64,000 nucleotides of DNA from Rhodospirillaceae bacterium (GTDB lineage: Bacteria > Pseudomonadota > Alphaproteobacteria > Dongiales > Dongiaceae), in contig SSEL01000001.1 of assembly GCA_008012315.1 (NCBI GenBank), positions 124,001-188,000 on the forward strand, read 5' to 3'. This document shows, piece by piece, positions 33,492-43,185 of this stretch. Made by a program: the position numbers and the translations under genes. The first letter of the stretch is position 1. The number at the start of each line of letters is the position of its first letter. The notes under the pieces are model-generated. The model was not told the origin of the DNA, did not search any database, and saw nothing but the letters and a program-made list of their open reading frames with translations.

Positions 33492-34267
33492 CAGCGCCAA
33501 ACACGCCTCCCTGGGATGCGCTTGGCGAGGAACTAGCCCGGTGGGCGGCCGCCGGCCGCGTCGCGACCCTGTGGTGGCGTGACGATGATGCCGTGGCGGC
33601 AACGCCGGCTCTGGCACGATTGCTGGAATCGGCCCGCGTGCCGCTGGCCCTGGCGGTCATTCCCGGCCTGCTGGAATCCAGCCTCGCGCCCGCCTTGCGG
33701 CACCGCCCCGATATTTTTGTCCTGCAGCATGGTTTCCGGCACCGCAATCACGAACCCGGCGGCGTCAAGAATGCCGAGCTCGGTGCCAGCCGCGGGCCGG
33801 CGGAGCTGGCTGCGGAACTGGCCGCCGGCTGGCGCAGCTTACAGGATGCTTTCGGCGACCGGGCGCTACCGGTGCTGACGCCCCCCTGGAACCGGATCGC
33901 GCCGCAGCATCTGGCGGCGCTGCTTGGCTGGGGCTATTGCGGGATTTCCGCCTATCTGGCGCGCCGCGCGGCCTGTCCTGTTGCCGGTTTGTTGCAGGTC
34001 AACACCCATGTCGACGTGATCGATTGGCATGGCGGCCGGATCTTCGTCGGCGAAACGGCGGCGCTCGGCCTCCTCACCGGCCATTTGCGCGCCCGGCGCC
34101 TGGGCGAGGCCGATCCTGACGAACCGACCGGCCTCCTGACCCATCATCTGGTGCATGACGCCGCGACCTGGGCTTTTCTTGATCAATTGCAGGACTGGCT
34201 TTCCCGGCGCGCCATGATACGGTGGTTATCGACAGGTGAGGTTTTTGGCGGTTGCCACAGGGGCTGA
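33488..34267 (+). CDS. Polysaccharide-deacetylase-like protein
   Basis: A 259-residue protein with features of the NodB-type deacetylase fold. An aspartate cluster (WWRDDDAVAATPAL) stands at the first metal/catalytic motif, and LQHGFRHRNHEP gives the histidine motif. The C-terminal LLTHHLVHDAATW could supply the last catalytic histidine. There is no signal peptide, so it would act in the cytoplasm, before export. The likely substrate is the glycan or glycolipid made by the four glycosyltransferases upstream. Coupled by ATGA to the preceding gene. Confidence 0.75.
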   Translation: MTAPNTPPWDALGEELARWAAAGRVATLWWRDDDAVAATPALARLLESARVPLALAVIPGLLESSLAPALRHRPDIFVLQHGFRHRNHEPGGVKNAELGASRGPAELAAELAAGWRSLQDAFGDRALPVLTPPWNRIAPQHLAALLGWGYCGISAYLARRAACPVAGLLQVNTHVDVIDWHGGRIFVGETAALGLLTGHLRARRLGEADPDEPTGLLTHHLVHDAATWAFLDQLQDWLSRRAMIRWLSTGEVFGGCHRG

Positions 34268-34282
34268 CGCGGCCGCCTCGGA

Positions 34283-34945
34283 ATGGACATAAGAATGCAA
34301 CAACTGCGCTATCCGTTTTCAGCGCTGCTGGGAGATTATGTGCGGGGTCTGGCGGGCCTGGCCGTTTCTCTTGTGATCGTAGTCACATATGACCGCGCTA
34401 ATTCGATGATCTGGCTGTTCCTCGGGTTGACGCTGCTCTTCCTCGTCTACACCATGCGGACGGTATTGCGGCAGACCACCACGGTCGCCTGGGACGATCG
34501 TGGCCTGACGGTGACGCAATGGCGCGGCTGGCGATGGGAACTGCGGCTCGACTGGGATCGACTGCAATATCTCTCGCTGCGATATTATGCGCCCCGCAAG
34601 ACCAAGAAAAAGGGAATGGGATCGTTGTTGGGGCGCTTGGGCGGAAGGCGGTCGCAAGACGGCGACCGGGGGGTGGCCAGCCCGGATCAGGCCGATCAGG
34701 AGGCAAGTGCGGCGGAAGGCGCAGCCGGCCTGGGTGACGGCTGGCTGGAGCTGAGCCTGCGCAGCGAAGCGGGCAAGACAACCCTCGATTCTGCCTTGCC
34801 GCAGTTCACCGCCATCGCCCGCCGGGCCGGCGCCGCCGCGCGCCGGAACGGCCTGGATCTCGATCCCGTCAGCCGGGACAATCTCGCCGCCCTTGCCGAT
34901 CTCTCCTCGGCCGAGGACCTGCAGCCTGAATCGAGCTTGGGCTGA
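34283..34945 (+). CDS. Membrane protein with two hydrophobic spans, hypothetical
   Basis: A 220-residue protein. Two spans lie near residues 24-36 and 43-57. A soluble part follows that reads like a bacterial PH-type domain (TTTVAWDDRGLTVTQWRGWRWELRL cut by short loops), then a charged and Gly/Ala-rich linker. I do not recognise a named family. It lies between the deacetylase-like gene (15 bases) and the ABC importer ATPase (5 bases), so it belongs to the same transcript. ATG 34295, four codons later, is an alternative start. Confidence 0.65.
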   Translation: MDIRMQQLRYPFSALLGDYVRGLAGLAVSLVIVVTYDRANSMIWLFLGLTLLFLVYTMRTVLRQTTTVAWDDRGLTVTQWRGWRWELRLDWDRLQYLSLRYYAPRKTKKKGMGSLLGRLGGRRSQDGDRGVASPDQADQEASAAEGAAGLGDGWLELSLRSEAGKTTLDSALPQFTAIARRAGAAARRNGLDLDPVSRDNLAALADLSSAEDLQPESSLG

Positions 34946-34950
34946 GCGCG

Positions 34951-36843
34951 ATGAACGGCAACCTGCTCGATATCCGCGACCTGCATATCAGTTTCCAGTT
35001 GGAGGGCGGGCTGCTCGATGTCGTGCGCGGCGTCTCCTTCCGGGTGCCGCATGGCAAGACCGTGGCGCTGGTCGGTGAATCCGGTTCCGGCAAGTCGGTC
35101 ATCGCCCAGTCCATCATGGGCATTTTGCCGAAGACCGCCCGCATCACCCGCGGCGATATCCTCTTCGATGACAGCGGCAAGGGCCGCCGTCTCGTCAATA
35201 TCGCCGAAATGCCGCGCGACGGCCGGGCGATCCGGCAGATCCGTGGCAGCTCGATCTCGATCATCTTCCAGGAGCCGATGACCTCGCTGTCGCCGGTTCA
35301 CACAATCGGCGATCAGGTCGGCGAAATGCTGCAGCTTCACCGCAAGCTGACCCCGGCCCAGGCCGAAAGCGCGGTCGCCGATATGCTGCGCCTGGCCGGT
35401 TTTCCCGACCCGCAGCGCGCCATGCGCTCCTATCCCTTCGAGCTTTCCGGCGGCCTGCGCCAGCGGGCGATGATCGCCATGGCACTGATCTGTCGGCCGT
35501 CGCTGTTGATCGCCGACGAACCCACCACCGCGCTCGACGTCACCATCCAGGCGCAGATCCTGAAACTGATGACCGATCTGCAGCACGAATTCGGCATGGC
35601 GATGCTGATGATCACCCATGATCTCGGTGTCGTCGCCAATATCGCCGATGAAGTCGTCGTGCTCTATCATGGCGAGGTCATGGAATCCGGCGGTATCCGC
35701 GATATCTTCGAACGGCCGCGGCATCCTTATCTGATGGCGCTGCTGCGGGCGGTGCCGCGTTTCGGCATGGGACCGGAGGAACGGCTGGTGCCGATCCGGG
35801 AGATCAAAAGCGAGATCAGCGGCGTCTTCGCGCAACGCGCGGATCATCGCCCCTCGGCGCTCGGCCAATGGGCGACCCAGCCTTTGCTCGACGTCCACAA
35901 TATCAGCAAGACCTTCTATATCCGCCAGGGCGGCTGGCTCGGCGGCGGCCGCAGCGCCTTGCGCGCGGTTGACGATGTCAGCTTCAAATTGCGGCGCGGC
36001 GAATGCCTCGGCCTGGTCGGTGAATCCGGCTGCGGCAAGACCACGCTCAGCAAGATCGTCATGCGCGCGCTGACGCCCGATGACGGCAGCATCACCTTCA
36101 ATGACGGCGATGGACCGGTCGATGTCCTGAAGCTCGGCGGCCAGGCGCTGACCGATTTCCGGCGCCGGATCCAGTTCGTGTTCCAGGATCCCTTCAGCTC
36201 GCTCAACCCGCGCATGACGGTCTTCGATATCGTCACCGAGCCGCTGGTGATTCACGGTATCGGCACACCGGCCGAGCAGGCCGGGATCGCACGGGAATTG
36301 ATGCGGCTGGTCGGTCTCGGCACGCAGCATCTCAATCGCTATCCGCACAGTTTCTCCGGCGGCCAGCGCCAGCGCATCGGCATCGCCCGCGCCTTGGCGT
36401 TGCGGCCGGATATCCTGATCTGCGACGAACCGGTTTCGGCGCTCGATGTCTCGATTCAGGCCCAGGTGCTTAATCTGCTGAAGGACCTGCAGGCGAAACT
36501 CGGCCTCACCTATATCTTCATCTCGCATAATCTGGCGGTGGTGGATTACATCGCCGATCGCATCATGGTGATGTGCGCCGGCCGCATGGTGGAGATGGCG
36601 CCGGCCGAGCGGCTGTTCCGCCATCCGACCCATCCCTATACCAAGGCGCTGCTGGCGGCGGTGCCCGATCCGTCGCTGGAACACCGCCTGGATTTCGACA
36701 AGCTGATGGAAGGCAAGGCATCGATCCCCGCAGCCTGGCCGAAGCCCTTCACCATCGACGAAACCCATCGGCCGGGCCTGGTGGAAATCGCCAACGGCCA
36801 CTGGGTGCGCGCCGGCATCGATGTACGCGAGATCGCGGCATGA
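34951..36843 (+). CDS. Oligopeptide-type ABC importer, fused double ATPase
   Basis: A 630-residue protein with two complete Dpp/Opp-type ATPase domains. The first has Walker A GESGSGKS at 42-49, signature LSGGLRQR and Walker [13 protein letters not shown]. The second has GESGCGKT near 360, FSGGQRQR and [12 protein letters not shown]. Such DppD-DppF fusions (YejF/GsiA type) power import of peptides or other oligomers. It is followed, with a four-base overlap, by its binding protein and then two permeases, so the importer is complete. Confidence 0.95.
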   Translation: MNGNLLDIRDLHISFQLEGGLLDVVRGVSFRVPHGKTVALVGESGSGKSVIAQSIMGILPKTARITRGDILFDDSGKGRRLVNIAEMPRDGRAIRQIRGSSISIIFQEPMTSLSPVHTIGDQVGEMLQLHRKLTPAQAESAVADMLRLAGFPDPQRAMRSYPFELSGGLRQRAMIAMALICRPSLLIADEPTTALDVTIQAQILKLMTDLQHEFGMAMLMITHDLGVVANIADEVVVLYHGEVMESGGIRDIFERPRHPYLMALLRAVPRFGMGPEERLVPIREIKSEISGVFAQRADHRPSALGQWATQPLLDVHNISKTFYIRQGGWLGGGRSALRAVDDVSFKLRRGECLGLVGESGCGKTTLSKIVMRALTPDDGSITFNDGDGPVDVLKLGGQALTDFRRRIQFVFQDPFSSLNPRMTVFDIVTEPLVIHGIGTPAEQAGIARELMRLVGLGTQHLNRYPHSFSGGQRQRIGIARALALRPDILICDEPVSALDVSIQAQVLNLLKDLQAKLGLTYIFISHNLAVVDYIADRIMVMCAGRMVEMAPAERLFRHPTHPYTKALLAAVPDPSLEHRLDFDKLMEGKASIPAAWPKPFTIDETHRPGLVEIANGHWVRAGIDVREIAA

Positions 36844-38852
36844 AGACGGGACGCAAGGCGATCGCCGCCGCCGCCTTCGGCATTGCCGCCATGATTGGCG
36901 CGGCGTTTCTGCCCGCCGTCCCGGCGCGGGCACAGCATGCCATCGAAATGCCGACCTCCTTCATCGACCCGCCTTACTTCGCCGCTGCGGAAGAGGCAGG
37001 TAAGCTGCCGCCGGTCGAGCAGCGCCTGCCGACGGTTCCCGCCATCGCCGAGACCGCGAGCCTCGGCCGCCAAGGCGGTGAGATCCGCATGCTGATGGCC
37101 AATTCCAAGGACACCCGCATCCTGGTGGCCTATTGCTATGCCCGGCTGGTCGCCTATGACCGGAACTACAGGTTGACGCCCGATATCCTGGAAAGCTTCG
37201 ATGTGCTGGATGACCGGGTTTTCACCTTTCATCTGCGCAAGGGCCAGAAATGGTCCGACGGCGCGCCCTTTACCACCGAGGATTTTCGCTATTACTGGGA
37301 GGACGTGGCGAATAACCGCGAGCTTTCCCCAGGCGGCTTGCCGCGCGAATTGCTGGTCGACGGCAAACCGCCAAAGGTCGACGTGATCGATGAGACGACG
37401 ATCCGTTATAGCTGGGACAAGCCGAATGCGGAATTCCTGCCATCGCTCGCCCGCGCCGCGCCCCTCTATATCTACCGTCCCTCGCATTATCTGAAGAAGT
37501 ATCACATCAAGTATCAGAAGAAGGACAAGCTCGATGCGATGGTGGCCAAATCCGGCCAGCGCAATTGGGCCGCTCTGCACAACAAGAAAGACAACATCAA
37601 CAAGAACGATAATCCGGATTTGCCGACGCTCGATGCCTGGGTGCTGCGGGTCAAGCCCCCGGCGCGGCGTTTCGTCTTTACCCGCAATCCCTATTATTAC
37701 CGCATCGACAGCGCCGGCCATCAATTGCCCTATGCCGATCAGGTGGTCTTCGATGTGGCCGATTCCAAACTCATTGCGGCAAAGACCGCTTCGGGCGAAT
37801 CCGATCTGCAGGCCCGCTATCTCGCCTTCGACGACTACACGATCCTGAAAGATGGCGAGGACAGCGGCAAATATCGCGTGCGGCTATGGGATGACGGGCG
37901 CGGCTCCAATCTGGCACTCTATCCGAACCTGACGACGGCCGATCCGGTCTGGCGGCAGATGATGCGCGATATCCGTTTCCGCCGCGCGCTGTCGCTGGCG
38001 ATCAACCGCCACGAAATCAACCAGGCGATCTATTTCGGCCTGGGGCAGGAGGGCGGTAACACCGTGCTGTCGCATTGCCCGCTCTTTTCGCCCGAGATCC
38101 AGAAGATGTGGTCGATCTATGACCCCGAGCAGGCCAATCAGCTGCTTGATCAGATGGGCCTCACCCAGCGCAACGAAGACGGCTTGCGGCTGCTGCCGGA
38201 CGGACGACCGATGCAGATCATCATCGATATGGCCGGCGACAGTCTGGAACAATCGGACGTGCTGGAGCTGATCGCCGATTCCTGGAAACAAATCGGCATC
38301 TCCCTGCTGATGAAGCCCTCGCAACTGGAGGTCTTTCGCAACCGGATCTTGTCCGGCCAGTCCATCATGTCGATTTCGAGCGGCGTTGATAACGGCTTTC
38401 CCACCCCAGATATGTCGCCGCAGGAATTCGCGCCCTCGACCCAGGGTCAATATATGTGGCCGCGCTGGGGACAATATATCGAGACCGATGGACGAGCCGG
38501 CGAGAAGATCGATCTGCCCGCCGCCCGTATGCTGGCGGGATGGCTGCGGGAATGGCGCATGACCGCCGAACCGACCAAAAGGCTCAATCTCTGGTTCAGT
38601 ATACTGCGGCTCTGGGCGGATGAAGTCTTCACCATCGGCATTGTCGCCAATGTGCCGCAGCCTGTCGTGGTGGCGGACCGCCTCCATAACGTCCCCGAGA
38701 AGGCGATTTTCTCCTGGGATCCCGGCGCTCATTTCGGCCTCTTCAAGCCCGATACCTTCTGGCTGGACGATGACGGCCGGCCGCTCAGCCCGGTTTCCGG
38801 CAGCATCACCCAGGAATTTGCCGGTGACGCCGCTAAACCGGGCAGCAATTAG
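36840..38852 (+). CDS. Large extracellular solute-binding protein, family 5 (oligopeptide type)
   Basis: A 670-residue exported protein. The signal peptide ends in PAVPARA, probably cut before QHAIEMP. The mature part has the family-5 pattern TPDILESFDVLDDRVFTFHL, KWSDGAPFTTEDF and IRFRRALSLAINRHEIN. It is longer than DppA/OppA (about 500-550), with an insert rich in lysine (residues 220-260). Such long members are often found with YejABEF-like systems and can bind peptides, murein fragments or oligosaccharides. Start overlaps the ATPase stop (ATGA). Confidence 0.9.
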   Translation: MKTGRKAIAAAAFGIAAMIGAAFLPAVPARAQHAIEMPTSFIDPPYFAAAEEAGKLPPVEQRLPTVPAIAETASLGRQGGEIRMLMANSKDTRILVAYCYARLVAYDRNYRLTPDILESFDVLDDRVFTFHLRKGQKWSDGAPFTTEDFRYYWEDVANNRELSPGGLPRELLVDGKPPKVDVIDETTIRYSWDKPNAEFLPSLARAAPLYIYRPSHYLKKYHIKYQKKDKLDAMVAKSGQRNWAALHNKKDNINKNDNPDLPTLDAWVLRVKPPARRFVFTRNPYYYRIDSAGHQLPYADQVVFDVADSKLIAAKTASGESDLQARYLAFDDYTILKDGEDSGKYRVRLWDDGRGSNLALYPNLTTADPVWRQMMRDIRFRRALSLAINRHEINQAIYFGLGQEGGNTVLSHCPLFSPEIQKMWSIYDPEQANQLLDQMGLTQRNEDGLRLLPDGRPMQIIIDMAGDSLEQSDVLELIADSWKQIGISLLMKPSQLEVFRNRILSGQSIMSISSGVDNGFPTPDMSPQEFAPSTQGQYMWPRWGQYIETDGRAGEKIDLPAARMLAGWLREWRMTAEPTKRLNLWFSILRLWADEVFTIGIVANVPQPVVVADRLHNVPEKAIFSWDPGAHFGLFKPDTFWLDDDGRPLSPVSGSITQEFAGDAAKPGSN

Positions 38853-38871
38853 GATCGGATCGACGGAAATC

Positions 38872-39870
38872 ATGCTGCGCTATCTGATCCGCCGCCTTTT
38901 CGTGATGATCCCGACGCTGATCGCCATCAGCTTCCTGATCTTCGTCATCATCCAGGCGCCGCCCGGCAGCTTTCTCGACACCTATATGGCTGAACTGCAG
39001 TCCCAGGGCGAGAATGTCGATCAAGGCCGCATCGAGTTCCTGCGGCATGAATATGGCCTCGACCAGCCTTTCTATATGCAATATCTGAAATGGGGGATCG
39101 GCCTGCTGCACGGCGATCTCGGCTATTCCTTCGAACATAATATGCCGGTGAGAGATGTGGTCGGCGACAGCTTGTGGCTGACGGTCATGGTGACGCTGGC
39201 GACGACACTTTTCGTCTGGGTGATCTCCTTTCCGATCGCGATCTATTCCGCGGTCCGCCAGTACAGCATCGGCGATTATGTCTTCACCTTCCTCGGCTAT
39301 ATCGGCCTCGCTGCGCCTAGTTTTCTGATCGCCTTGATCTTGCTTTATTTCGGCCATCTGTGGTTCGGGATCTCGATCGGTGGCTTGATGGATGCGCGAT
39401 ATATCGGCCAGCCCTGGAGTTGGGCGAAAGCCAGTTCGATCCTGTCGCATATCTGGATTCCGGTCCTGGTGATCGGCCTGCCGGGCACCGCCGGCATGAT
39501 CCGCCGGCTGCGCGCCAATCTGTTGGACGAATTGCATAAGCAATATGTGACGACGGCGCGGGCCAAGGGACTCAGCGGATGGCGGTTGCTGCTGAAATAT
39601 CCGCTGCGCGTCTCGCTCAATCCCTTTATCGCCGATATCGGCAGCCTGCTGCCGGAACTGATTTCCGGCTCGGTCATCGTCTCCGTCGTCATGTCACTGC
39701 CGCTGACGGGGCCGATCCTGCTGCAGGCCTTGCGCAGCCAGGACATGTATCTTGCCGGCTCCTTCCTGATGTTCATGGCCTTCCTGACGGTTGTCGGCGT
39801 CTTCATCTCCGATATCCTGCTGGCCATCGTCGATCCTCGCATCCGACTGGGGGGAGGAACGACGAAATGA
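38872..39870 (+). CDS. Oligopeptide-type ABC importer permease 1 (DppB-like)
   Basis: A 332-residue six-span permease. The opening MLRYLIRRLFVMIPTLIAIS is the classic DppB start. The EAA loop that contacts the ATPase is in TTARAKGLSGWRLLLKYPLR. A GGAA ribosome site precedes ATG 38872. The stop overlaps the next permease by ATGA. Confidence 0.94.
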   Translation: MLRYLIRRLFVMIPTLIAISFLIFVIIQAPPGSFLDTYMAELQSQGENVDQGRIEFLRHEYGLDQPFYMQYLKWGIGLLHGDLGYSFEHNMPVRDVVGDSLWLTVMVTLATTLFVWVISFPIAIYSAVRQYSIGDYVFTFLGYIGLAAPSFLIALILLYFGHLWFGISIGGLMDARYIGQPWSWAKASSILSHIWIPVLVIGLPGTAGMIRRLRANLLDELHKQYVTTARAKGLSGWRLLLKYPLRVSLNPFIADIGSLLPELISGSVIVSVVMSLPLTGPILLQALRSQDMYLAGSFLMFMAFLTVVGVFISDILLAIVDPRIRLGGGTTK

Positions 39871-41081
39871 ACCAGCGCGTCGACCCCAATCCGCCTGAAT
39901 CCAGCCCCCCCGAACCCACGCCACCGGTGCATTACGTCTCCACCGCGCCATTCGACCCGCTATCGGTCGAAGTGGTCAGCGCGGCCCAGGAAAAGTTCGA
40001 CATGGCCTCGCAATGGCGGATGATCTGGCTGCGCCTGCGCCGTCATCGCCTGGCCGTGCTTGCCGGCATCGTGCTGCTTCTCATGTACGCCGCCATCCTG
40101 ATGGTCGAGTTTCTCGCCCCCTATGGCCTCAACAGCCGCCATGTCGATCATATCTACGTCCCGCCGCAGCGGGTACATCTGTTCCACGAGGGGAGGTTCG
40201 TCGGCCCCTTCGTCTATGATCTCAATTACCGTCTCGACATGCGCAAGATGAAGCGGGTCTATACCGAGAAGACGGACTCACCGCCACGGCCGATCCGCTT
40301 CTTCTGCCATGGCGATCCCTATCGCTTCTGGGGCTTCGTTGCCGGCGACATGCATCTCGTCTGTCCGCCCAAGGACGCGGCGGGCGAAGCGCCGATGTTC
40401 CTGTTCGGCTCCGACCGCCTTGGCCGCGATATGCTGTCGCGCATCCTCTATGGCATGCGCATTTCCCTCACCATCGGCCTGATCGGCATCTCGGTCAGCT
40501 TCGTCCTCGGCATGCTATTCGGCGGTCTTGCCGGCTATTATGGCGGCTGGGTGGATGATCTGGTGCAGCGGGTGATCGAGATGCTGCGCTCGATCCCGCA
40601 TCTGCCGCTCTGGCTTGCCTTGGCGGCGATCCTGCCGGTCACCTGGTCGCCTTTGCTGGTTTATTTTGGCATCACCGTCATTCTCGGGCTGATCGACTGG
40701 ACCGGCCTTGCCCGTGCCGTGCGTTCGCGCCTGCTGAGCCTGCGCGAGGAGGACTTCGCCATCGCCGCCAAGCTCATGGGCGCCTCGCCCCAGCGCATCA
40801 TCTTCCGCCATCTGATGCCGAGCTTCATGAGCCATCTCATCGCCTCGGCGACCCTCGCCATTCCCGGCATGATCCTCGGCGAGACCGCGCTCAGCTTCCT
40901 CGGCCTCGGCATCCGCGCACCGATCACCAGCTGGGGCGTGCTGCTGAACGAGGCGCAAAGCGTGAACGTGGTCGTGCTCTATCCCTGGCTGATGCTGCCC
41001 ATGGTCCCGGTGATCATCGTCGTCCTTGCCTTCAACTTCCTCGGTGACGGCCTGCGCGACGCCGCCGACCCCTATCGCTGA
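39867..41081 (+). CDS. Oligopeptide-type ABC importer permease 2 (DppC-like, extended)
   Basis: A 404-residue DppC-like permease. The proline-rich N-terminal tail (about 60 residues) is cytoplasmic. After the first span (LAVLAGIVLLLMYAAILMV) comes a periplasmic insert of about 100 residues, longer than in DppC. It contains two cysteines (RFFCHGDP and HLVCPPKD), then FGSDRLGRDMLSRILYG and the remaining spans. The EAA loop is AAKLMGASPQRIIFRHLMP. Last gene of the operon, followed at once by a hairpin. Confidence 0.93.
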   Translation: MNQRVDPNPPESSPPEPTPPVHYVSTAPFDPLSVEVVSAAQEKFDMASQWRMIWLRLRRHRLAVLAGIVLLLMYAAILMVEFLAPYGLNSRHVDHIYVPPQRVHLFHEGRFVGPFVYDLNYRLDMRKMKRVYTEKTDSPPRPIRFFCHGDPYRFWGFVAGDMHLVCPPKDAAGEAPMFLFGSDRLGRDMLSRILYGMRISLTIGLIGISVSFVLGMLFGGLAGYYGGWVDDLVQRVIEMLRSIPHLPLWLALAAILPVTWSPLLVYFGITVILGLIDWTGLARAVRSRLLSLREEDFAIAAKLMGASPQRIIFRHLMPSFMSHLIASATLAIPGMILGETALSFLGLGIRAPITSWGVLLNEAQSVNVVVLYPWLMLPMVPVIIVVLAFNFLGDGLRDAADPYR

Positions 41082-41082
41082 C

Positions 41083-41106
41083 AGCTCTCTCTTATTGAAG
41101 AGAGCT
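41083..41106. terminator. Hairpin between the ABC operon and the converging GST gene
   Basis: A perfect 8-bp stem, AGCTCTCT/AGAGAGCT, with an 8-base loop lies directly after the permease stop and 10 bases from the GST stop. There is no T-run on either side. It may end transcripts from both directions with help, or only protect 3' ends. Confidence 0.4.
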
Positions 41107-41115
41107 GGCGCGCGA

Positions 41116-41718
41116 TCAGTCGGTGATGGCGATATGGCGAGGCTGGACGGCGACACGGCCGAGCCAGTTCCGCACCGCCGGATAAGCGCCGAGATCGAAA
41201 CCGCCCTCATGCGCCACATGGGTATAGGCATAGAGCGCGATATCGGCGATCGTGAAACCCTCACCGGCGAAGAAATCGCGGCCGGTCAGATGCTTTTCCA
41301 TGATATCCAGCGCGCGATAGCCGCCGGCGATTTTGGCCGGCAGCAAGGGCTCGCTCTCGACCGTCTTGCCGAGATGGGCGACCCAATGGCGCACCACCGC
41401 GATGGTCGGCTCGTGATTATATTGTTCGAAGAACATCCATTGCAGCGCCTGGGCGCGCTGCAGCCGGTCGGCCGGCCAGAGATCGCTGTCCTCGGCGAGA
41501 TAGACCAGGATCGCATCCGACTGGGCGAGACAGGTGCCATCGGGCAATTGCAGCACCGGGACCTGCCCCACCGGGTTGCGGGCGAGGAACGCCGCCTGGC
41601 GGGTCGAGCCGTCATCGACATTCATCTCGATCCGCTCGAAAGGCAGGCCGAGCTTGTGCAGCATCAGCCGCACCTTATAAGCATTGCCAGAGATCGCGCT
41701 GTCATAAAGCCGGTACAT
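41116..41718 (-). CDS. Glutathione S-transferase
   Basis: A 200-residue GST. The thioredoxin-like N-terminal domain begins YRLYDSAISGNAYKVRLML, with a serine in the catalytic position, and has the cis-proline motif VGQVPVLQL plus the glutathione-binding AQSDAILVYLA. The C-terminal all-helical domain ends with FTIADIALYAYTHVA. ATG 41718 has GGAGAGG upstream; ATG 41733 is also possible. Single gene; likely detoxification, substrate unknown. Confidence 0.9.
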   Translation of the reverse strand: MYRLYDSAISGNAYKVRLMLHKLGLPFERIEMNVDDGSTRQAAFLARNPVGQVPVLQLPDGTCLAQSDAILVYLAEDSDLWPADRLQRAQALQWMFFEQYNHEPTIAVVRHWVAHLGKTVESEPLLPAKIAGGYRALDIMEKHLTGRDFFAGEGFTIADIALYAYTHVAHEGGFDLGAYPAVRNWLGRVAVQPRHIAITD

Positions 41719-41942
41719 CTGCTGCCTCTCCATCTCACCCGGGCCATTTCACCCGGGACTGAGAAGTACAGCGGTTCGCCCGGCGCGACAAACCAGGATT
41801 ACTGACAGCTCGTCATCGTTTTTCTAACCGGCCGGCCACTTTCGCAGCTTTCAGAAAGCACAGCTTGGTGTCTGGAAGCGGTCTTTCAGCTATGAGCGGT
41901 CGATTGAAGCGGATTGACAGGGTAGGGGTAATCACTCGCACA

Positions 41943-42323
41943 ATGCCGCGTCCGCGTCTGGCGGATGCTGTACTGGAGGCGCAAATCGAAAAGCTAACTG
42001 CTATCCTGCCGCTCTGGGTATTGCTGTTGATCGCCCTAGCCACGCTGGAGTTGATCGGCGATACGTTCGCCAAGCAATACGCCGTCACCGGTGAGATTCG
42101 TAATTCCCTGCTCGCCATCCTTTTCGTCGTCATCGGCAATCTCTGCTGGCAACAGATGCTGCGCCTCGGAGTGCCGCTCGGCATTGGCGGCGTCCTCTTT
42201 GGCGTCAGTGTCGCTCTCGGCATGCTGGTGATCGGTGTCGTCTTCTATGGCGAAAGCTTGACCCTGGCAAAGCTGATCGGGGCCGGCTTTGGTCTTGTCG
42301 CCTTGATTCTCTTGGCGCTTTAA
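41943..42323 (+). CDS. Small multidrug/DMT-type membrane protein
   Basis: A 126-residue protein with four hydrophobic spans. The first has the membrane-embedded Glu typical of EmrE-like proteins (LATLELIGDTFAKQY), and the last contains VVFYGESLTLAKLIGAGFGL, close to the SMR/DMT pattern. Such proteins exchange cationic compounds or polyamines for protons, usually as dimers. The start is not certain: ATG 41943 lacks a clear ribosome site, and the frame is open to 41865. Confidence 0.6.
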   Translation: MPRPRLADAVLEAQIEKLTAILPLWVLLLIALATLELIGDTFAKQYAVTGEIRNSLLAILFVVIGNLCWQQMLRLGVPLGIGGVLFGVSVALGMLVIGVVFYGESLTLAKLIGAGFGLVALILLAL

Positions 42324-42358
42324 CGTTGTAACGATCTCACCAAGAAGTGCGTCTACCT

Positions 42359-42721
42359 TTACGGCAGATGCACCATCTTGCCCATCGGCTGGCCGCCGAG
42401 GATATGCACGTGATAATGCGGCACTTCCTGGTGGCTGTCCGGGCCGCTATTGGAGATGACGCGATAGCCGCTCTCGACGACACCGAGCTGCTTCGCCACC
42501 TTGGCGACGGCGCGCATGAAGGCACCGATTTCGGCGTCGCTCGCCTTCTCGGCAAAATCCTGGGACGAGATATAGCTGCCTTTCGGAATCACCAAGGCAT
42601 GCACCTTGGCTTGCGGGCGGATGTCGTTGAAGGCGAGGACATGCTCATCCTCATAGACCTTGGCGCAGGGAATCTCGCCGCGCAGGATCTTGGCGAAGAT
42701 GTTGTTGCTGTCATAGGCCAT
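42359..42721 (-). CDS. hinT: Histidine-triad nucleotide-binding protein (HinT family)
   Basis: A 120-residue HIT protein ending with the triad HYHVHILGG and the C-terminal PMGKMVHLP. The opening NNIFAKILRGEIPCAKVYED is typical. The enzyme hydrolyses purine nucleoside phosphoramidates. It is downstream of hisE on the same strand, with 23 bases between, so it is probably in the his operon, an arrangement common in alphaproteobacteria. Confidence 0.94.
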   Translation of the reverse strand: MAYDSNNIFAKILRGEIPCAKVYEDEHVLAFNDIRPQAKVHALVIPKGSYISSQDFAEKASDAEIGAFMRAVAKVAKQLGVVESGYRVISNSGPDSHQEVPHYHVHILGGQPMGKMVHLP

Positions 42722-42744
42722 CGAACAATCCTTCCGTTATCGTC

Positions 42745-43098
42745 TCAATTCCGCTCGCGCGCCGCTTTCTCGGCGATGCCGGAAATGCCTTCGCGGTCCA
42801 GCAGGCGCTGCCAGACCTCGTCCGGCTTGACGCCCTGATCGGCCCACAGCACCAGCAGATGGTAAAGCAGGTCAGCGCTTTCGCCGATCAGCAGATCCTT
42901 CTCGCCGCGCATCGCCTCGATCACCGTCTCAACCGCTTCCTCGCCCACCTTCTGGGCAATCTTCGCAGTGCCCTTGCGGAACAGCTTCGCGGTATGCGAG
43001 CTGCCGGGATCGGCGCCCCGCCGGCCTTCGATGACGTCATAAAGCCGATCGAGACAGGCGCCGGTCGTTGCCGTCGCCGCCTTTTTTTCTGCGCCCAT
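42745..43098 (-). CDS. hisE: Phosphoribosyl-ATP pyrophosphatase
   Basis: A 117-residue MazG-like enzyme with KLFRKGTAKIAQKVGEEAVE and the acidic helix ESADLLYHLLVLW. It does the second step of histidine synthesis. ATG 43098 follows GGGGAG; an upstream in-frame start at 43116 is less likely. It follows hisF after 87 bases. Confidence 0.95.
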   Translation of the reverse strand: MGAEKKAATATTGACLDRLYDVIEGRRGADPGSSHTAKLFRKGTAKIAQKVGEEAVETVIEAMRGEKDLLIGESADLLYHLLVLWADQGVKPDEVWQRLLDREGISGIAEKAARERN

Positions 43099-43185
43099 AA
43101 CCACTCCCCAAACCAATATCGTCGCACCGGCCGTTGCCGGGCCGGATGCATCGGCTGGACTTATCGACCAAACCAGCCGCGATGT

